Part shown: positions 4,999-6,232 of the stretch, piece by piece
How the letters are laid out: every line of letters starts with the position of its first letter
Position numbering within the stretch: position 1 is the stretch's first letter
Program-made: the position numbers and the translations under genes
Assembly (NCBI RefSeq): GCF_938030685.1
Contig: NZ_CALHHX010000153.1
Span: 1-6,232, forward strand
DNA: 6,232 nt
Source: an uncultured Campylobacter sp.
Lineage (GTDB): Bacteria; Campylobacterota; Campylobacteria; Campylobacterales; Campylobacteraceae
Direction of reading: 5' to 3'
Notes under the pieces: model-generated
The model's database searches: none
The model's input: the letters and a program-made list of their open reading frames with translations, nothing else
What the model was told of the DNA's origin: nothing

Positions 4999-6232
4999 AT
5001 CCTATACCTGCTCTTTCGTTAGGTGCTTTGTATTTTGGCTGCAATTCATAATGCATCAATGCCTCTTGAATTTCATATCTGCCTTTGCCCTCGGCTTGCA
5101 TTTTCTCGCGAATTTCATCGACCTCTTTTTGGCGCACGGCGCTGTCCGGATGCTCGATGATATTGCCTTTGGCGCCGTATCCGCGGAATGCAGGCGGTAT
5201 CTCCATCTTCATAATATCAAGCGGCTCGTAGCTTAGAGTAGGCATAGTATCGCCCTCTTTCCAGTTTGCAAGCGTTCGTTTTAGCCAGTTTAGATCGTCG
5301 CGTTTCGGATAGTCCTCGCGGAAGTGTGCGCCGCGGCTTTCGGTGCGATCAAGCGCACCCTTGGCGATACAAAGCGCGAGCTTTAACATCTTCGGTACGC
5401 GGTAAGCCTCCTCAAGCTCCGGATTTCCGAAAAGCTCTTTATTGCTTACTTTGACGTCCAAAGACTGCTTGTAAAGCTCCTCGAGCTCTTTTACGGCTTT
5501 GGCTAATCCCTCGCCGGTGCGGAAGATTGCGCAGTGCTCCCACATCACGTCTTTCATCTTGTTTTTGATCTCGAATACGTTAAATTTACCCTCTTTTTCA
5601 AGCAGGCTTTTCATGTAGTTTTGCTCTTTATCTACGAATTTTTCGATATCGTGCGTATTGATATCGACATCGTGTCCTTGGCAATACTCCGCAAAATACT
5701 CGCCCACGATCATTCCTGCGACGACGGTTTCGGCGACGGAATTTCCGCCCAAGCGGTTAAAGCCGTGCATATCCCAGCACGCAGCCTCGCCGGCGCTGAA
5801 AAGTCCAGCTAGCGTTGGGCTCTCACCCGTAGCCTTTGTTTTGATGCCGCCCATCGAGTAATGCTGCATAGGAAGGATCGGAGCCCAACCTTTACCGCGC
5901 TTCCTGCCCTGCTCGTCGGTTATTACCTCGGTGTCGGCAGGATCGATGCCGTTGAAAATTTCGCAAATTTCTTGTACGTCGCGTAAATTTTTCTCGATAT
6001 GCTCGCGTCCAAGGATTGATATATCAAGCCAAACGTGCTCACCATAAGGGCTCTTTACCCCCTTGCCTGCGCGGATATGCTCCATTATGCGGCGACTTAC
6101 GACGTCGCGGCTAGCAAGTTCTTTTTTCTCAGGCTCATAATCCGGCATAAAGCGGTAGCCGTCCACATCGCGCAAAATTCCGCCGTCGCCGCGGCAACCC
6201 TCGGTAAGCAAAATTCCGCTCGGAACGATAGG
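4991..6232 (-). CDS. frdA: Fumarate reductase flavoprotein subunit FrdA, C-terminal 413 residues (5' end outside window)
   Basis: FrdA holds covalent FAD and reduces fumarate to succinate with electrons from FrdB. The frame is open from the right edge to the TAG at 4993-4991. An internal TTG at 6211 is not a real start, because the conserved residues PIVPSGI precede it. About 260 N-terminal residues are missing, including the FAD-linking histidine and the active-site histidine that should lie just past the edge. Visible, counting from the edge: LLTEGCRGDGGILRDVDG, the proton-donor Arg in ELASRDVVSRR (about 42), the substrate His in MQHYSMGGI (about 124), and FSAGEAACWDMHGFNRLGGNS with the second active-site Arg (about 160). 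The helical C-terminal domain contains LDRTESRGAHFREDYPKRDD. Sequence and motifs match W. succinogenes FrdA rather than the MfrA/SdhA-type enzyme. A segment of about 13 residues (near 100-114, DTEVITDEQGRKRGK) between GIDPA and GWAP appears longer than in Wolinella. frdC is expected upstream, outside the window. Confidence 0.97.
   Translation of the reverse strand, partial: PIVPSGILLTEGCRGDGGILRDVDGYRFMPDYEPEKKELASRDVVSRRIMEHIRAGKGVKSPYGEHVWLDISILGREHIEKNLRDVQEICEIFNGIDPADTEVITDEQGRKRGKGWAPILPMQHYSMGGIKTKATGESPTLAGLFSAGEAACWDMHGFNRLGGNSVAETVVAGMIVGEYFAEYCQGHDVDINTHDIEKFVDKEQNYMKSLLEKEGKFNVFEIKNKMKDVMWEHCAIFRTGEGLAKAVKELEELYKQSLDVKVSNKELFGNPELEEAYRVPKMLKLALCIAKGALDRTESRGAHFREDYPKRDDLNWLKRTLANWKEGDTMPTLSYEPLDIMKMEIPPAFRGYGAKGNIIEHPDSAVRQKEVDEIREKMQAEGKGRYEIQEALMHYELQPKYKAPNERAGIGYE

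Noticed and set aside
5534..5861. Plus-strand open frames opposite frdA, and similar ones opposite the ankyrin gene (990-1208, 1568-1903, 2082-2340)
   Set aside because: They are antisense shadows of well-supported genes, with no ribosome binding sites or family features.

Overview
The window reads as chromosome from a Campylobacter, most likely one of the higher-G+C oral-type species (C. gracilis / C. rectus / C. showae group). The evidence is an epsilonproteobacterial-type fumarate reductase FrdA-FrdB pair that closely resembles the Wolinella succinogenes proteins as I remember them, moderate G+C in the conserved genes, and AATTTT-rich spacers. The species call is inference; no search was run.

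Layout. (1) Positions 1-712, + strand: the C-terminal third of a RarD-type drug/metabolite transporter, overlapping by 8 nt a small membrane-anchored, helical protein of unknown function. (2) 713-982: a spacer between convergent genes, with hairpins and many AATTTT words. (3) 983-2422, - strand: an ankyrin-repeat protein with an N-terminal membrane anchor, ten cysteines beyond the anchor, and a probable TTG start set by a strong ribosome binding site. (4) 2423-2795: a spacer of 373 bp holding a 20-nt near-palindrome and a run of AATT words spaced at about 14 bp or multiples of it. (5) 2796-4085, - strand: a distinctly A+T-rich stretch with two unrecognised membrane proteins. The upstream one (283 aa) looks intact. 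The downstream one is short, lacks a convincing start, and is probably truncated or frameshifted. Their C-terminal tails resemble each other, so they are probably diverged duplicates. (6) 4086-4260: a spacer with a strong terminator for the frd operon. (7) 4261-6232, - strand: frdB and the C-terminal 413 residues of frdA, overlapping by 8 nt; frdA runs off the right edge.

How the genes work together. FrdA and FrdB are the cytoplasmic subunits of menaquinol:fumarate reductase, the end of an anaerobic electron transport chain. The membrane subunit FrdC is expected just outside the right edge. RarD and its overlapping partner form a separate + strand unit. The middle of the window (983-4085) looks like an accessory insert between two conserved blocks: an anchored ankyrin protein and two low-G+C membrane proteins. 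No toxin, mobile element, tRNA, rRNA or CRISPR array was seen. The most unusual signals are the paralogous tails with a possible frameshift at a T6 run, and the ~14-bp phased AATT spacer.
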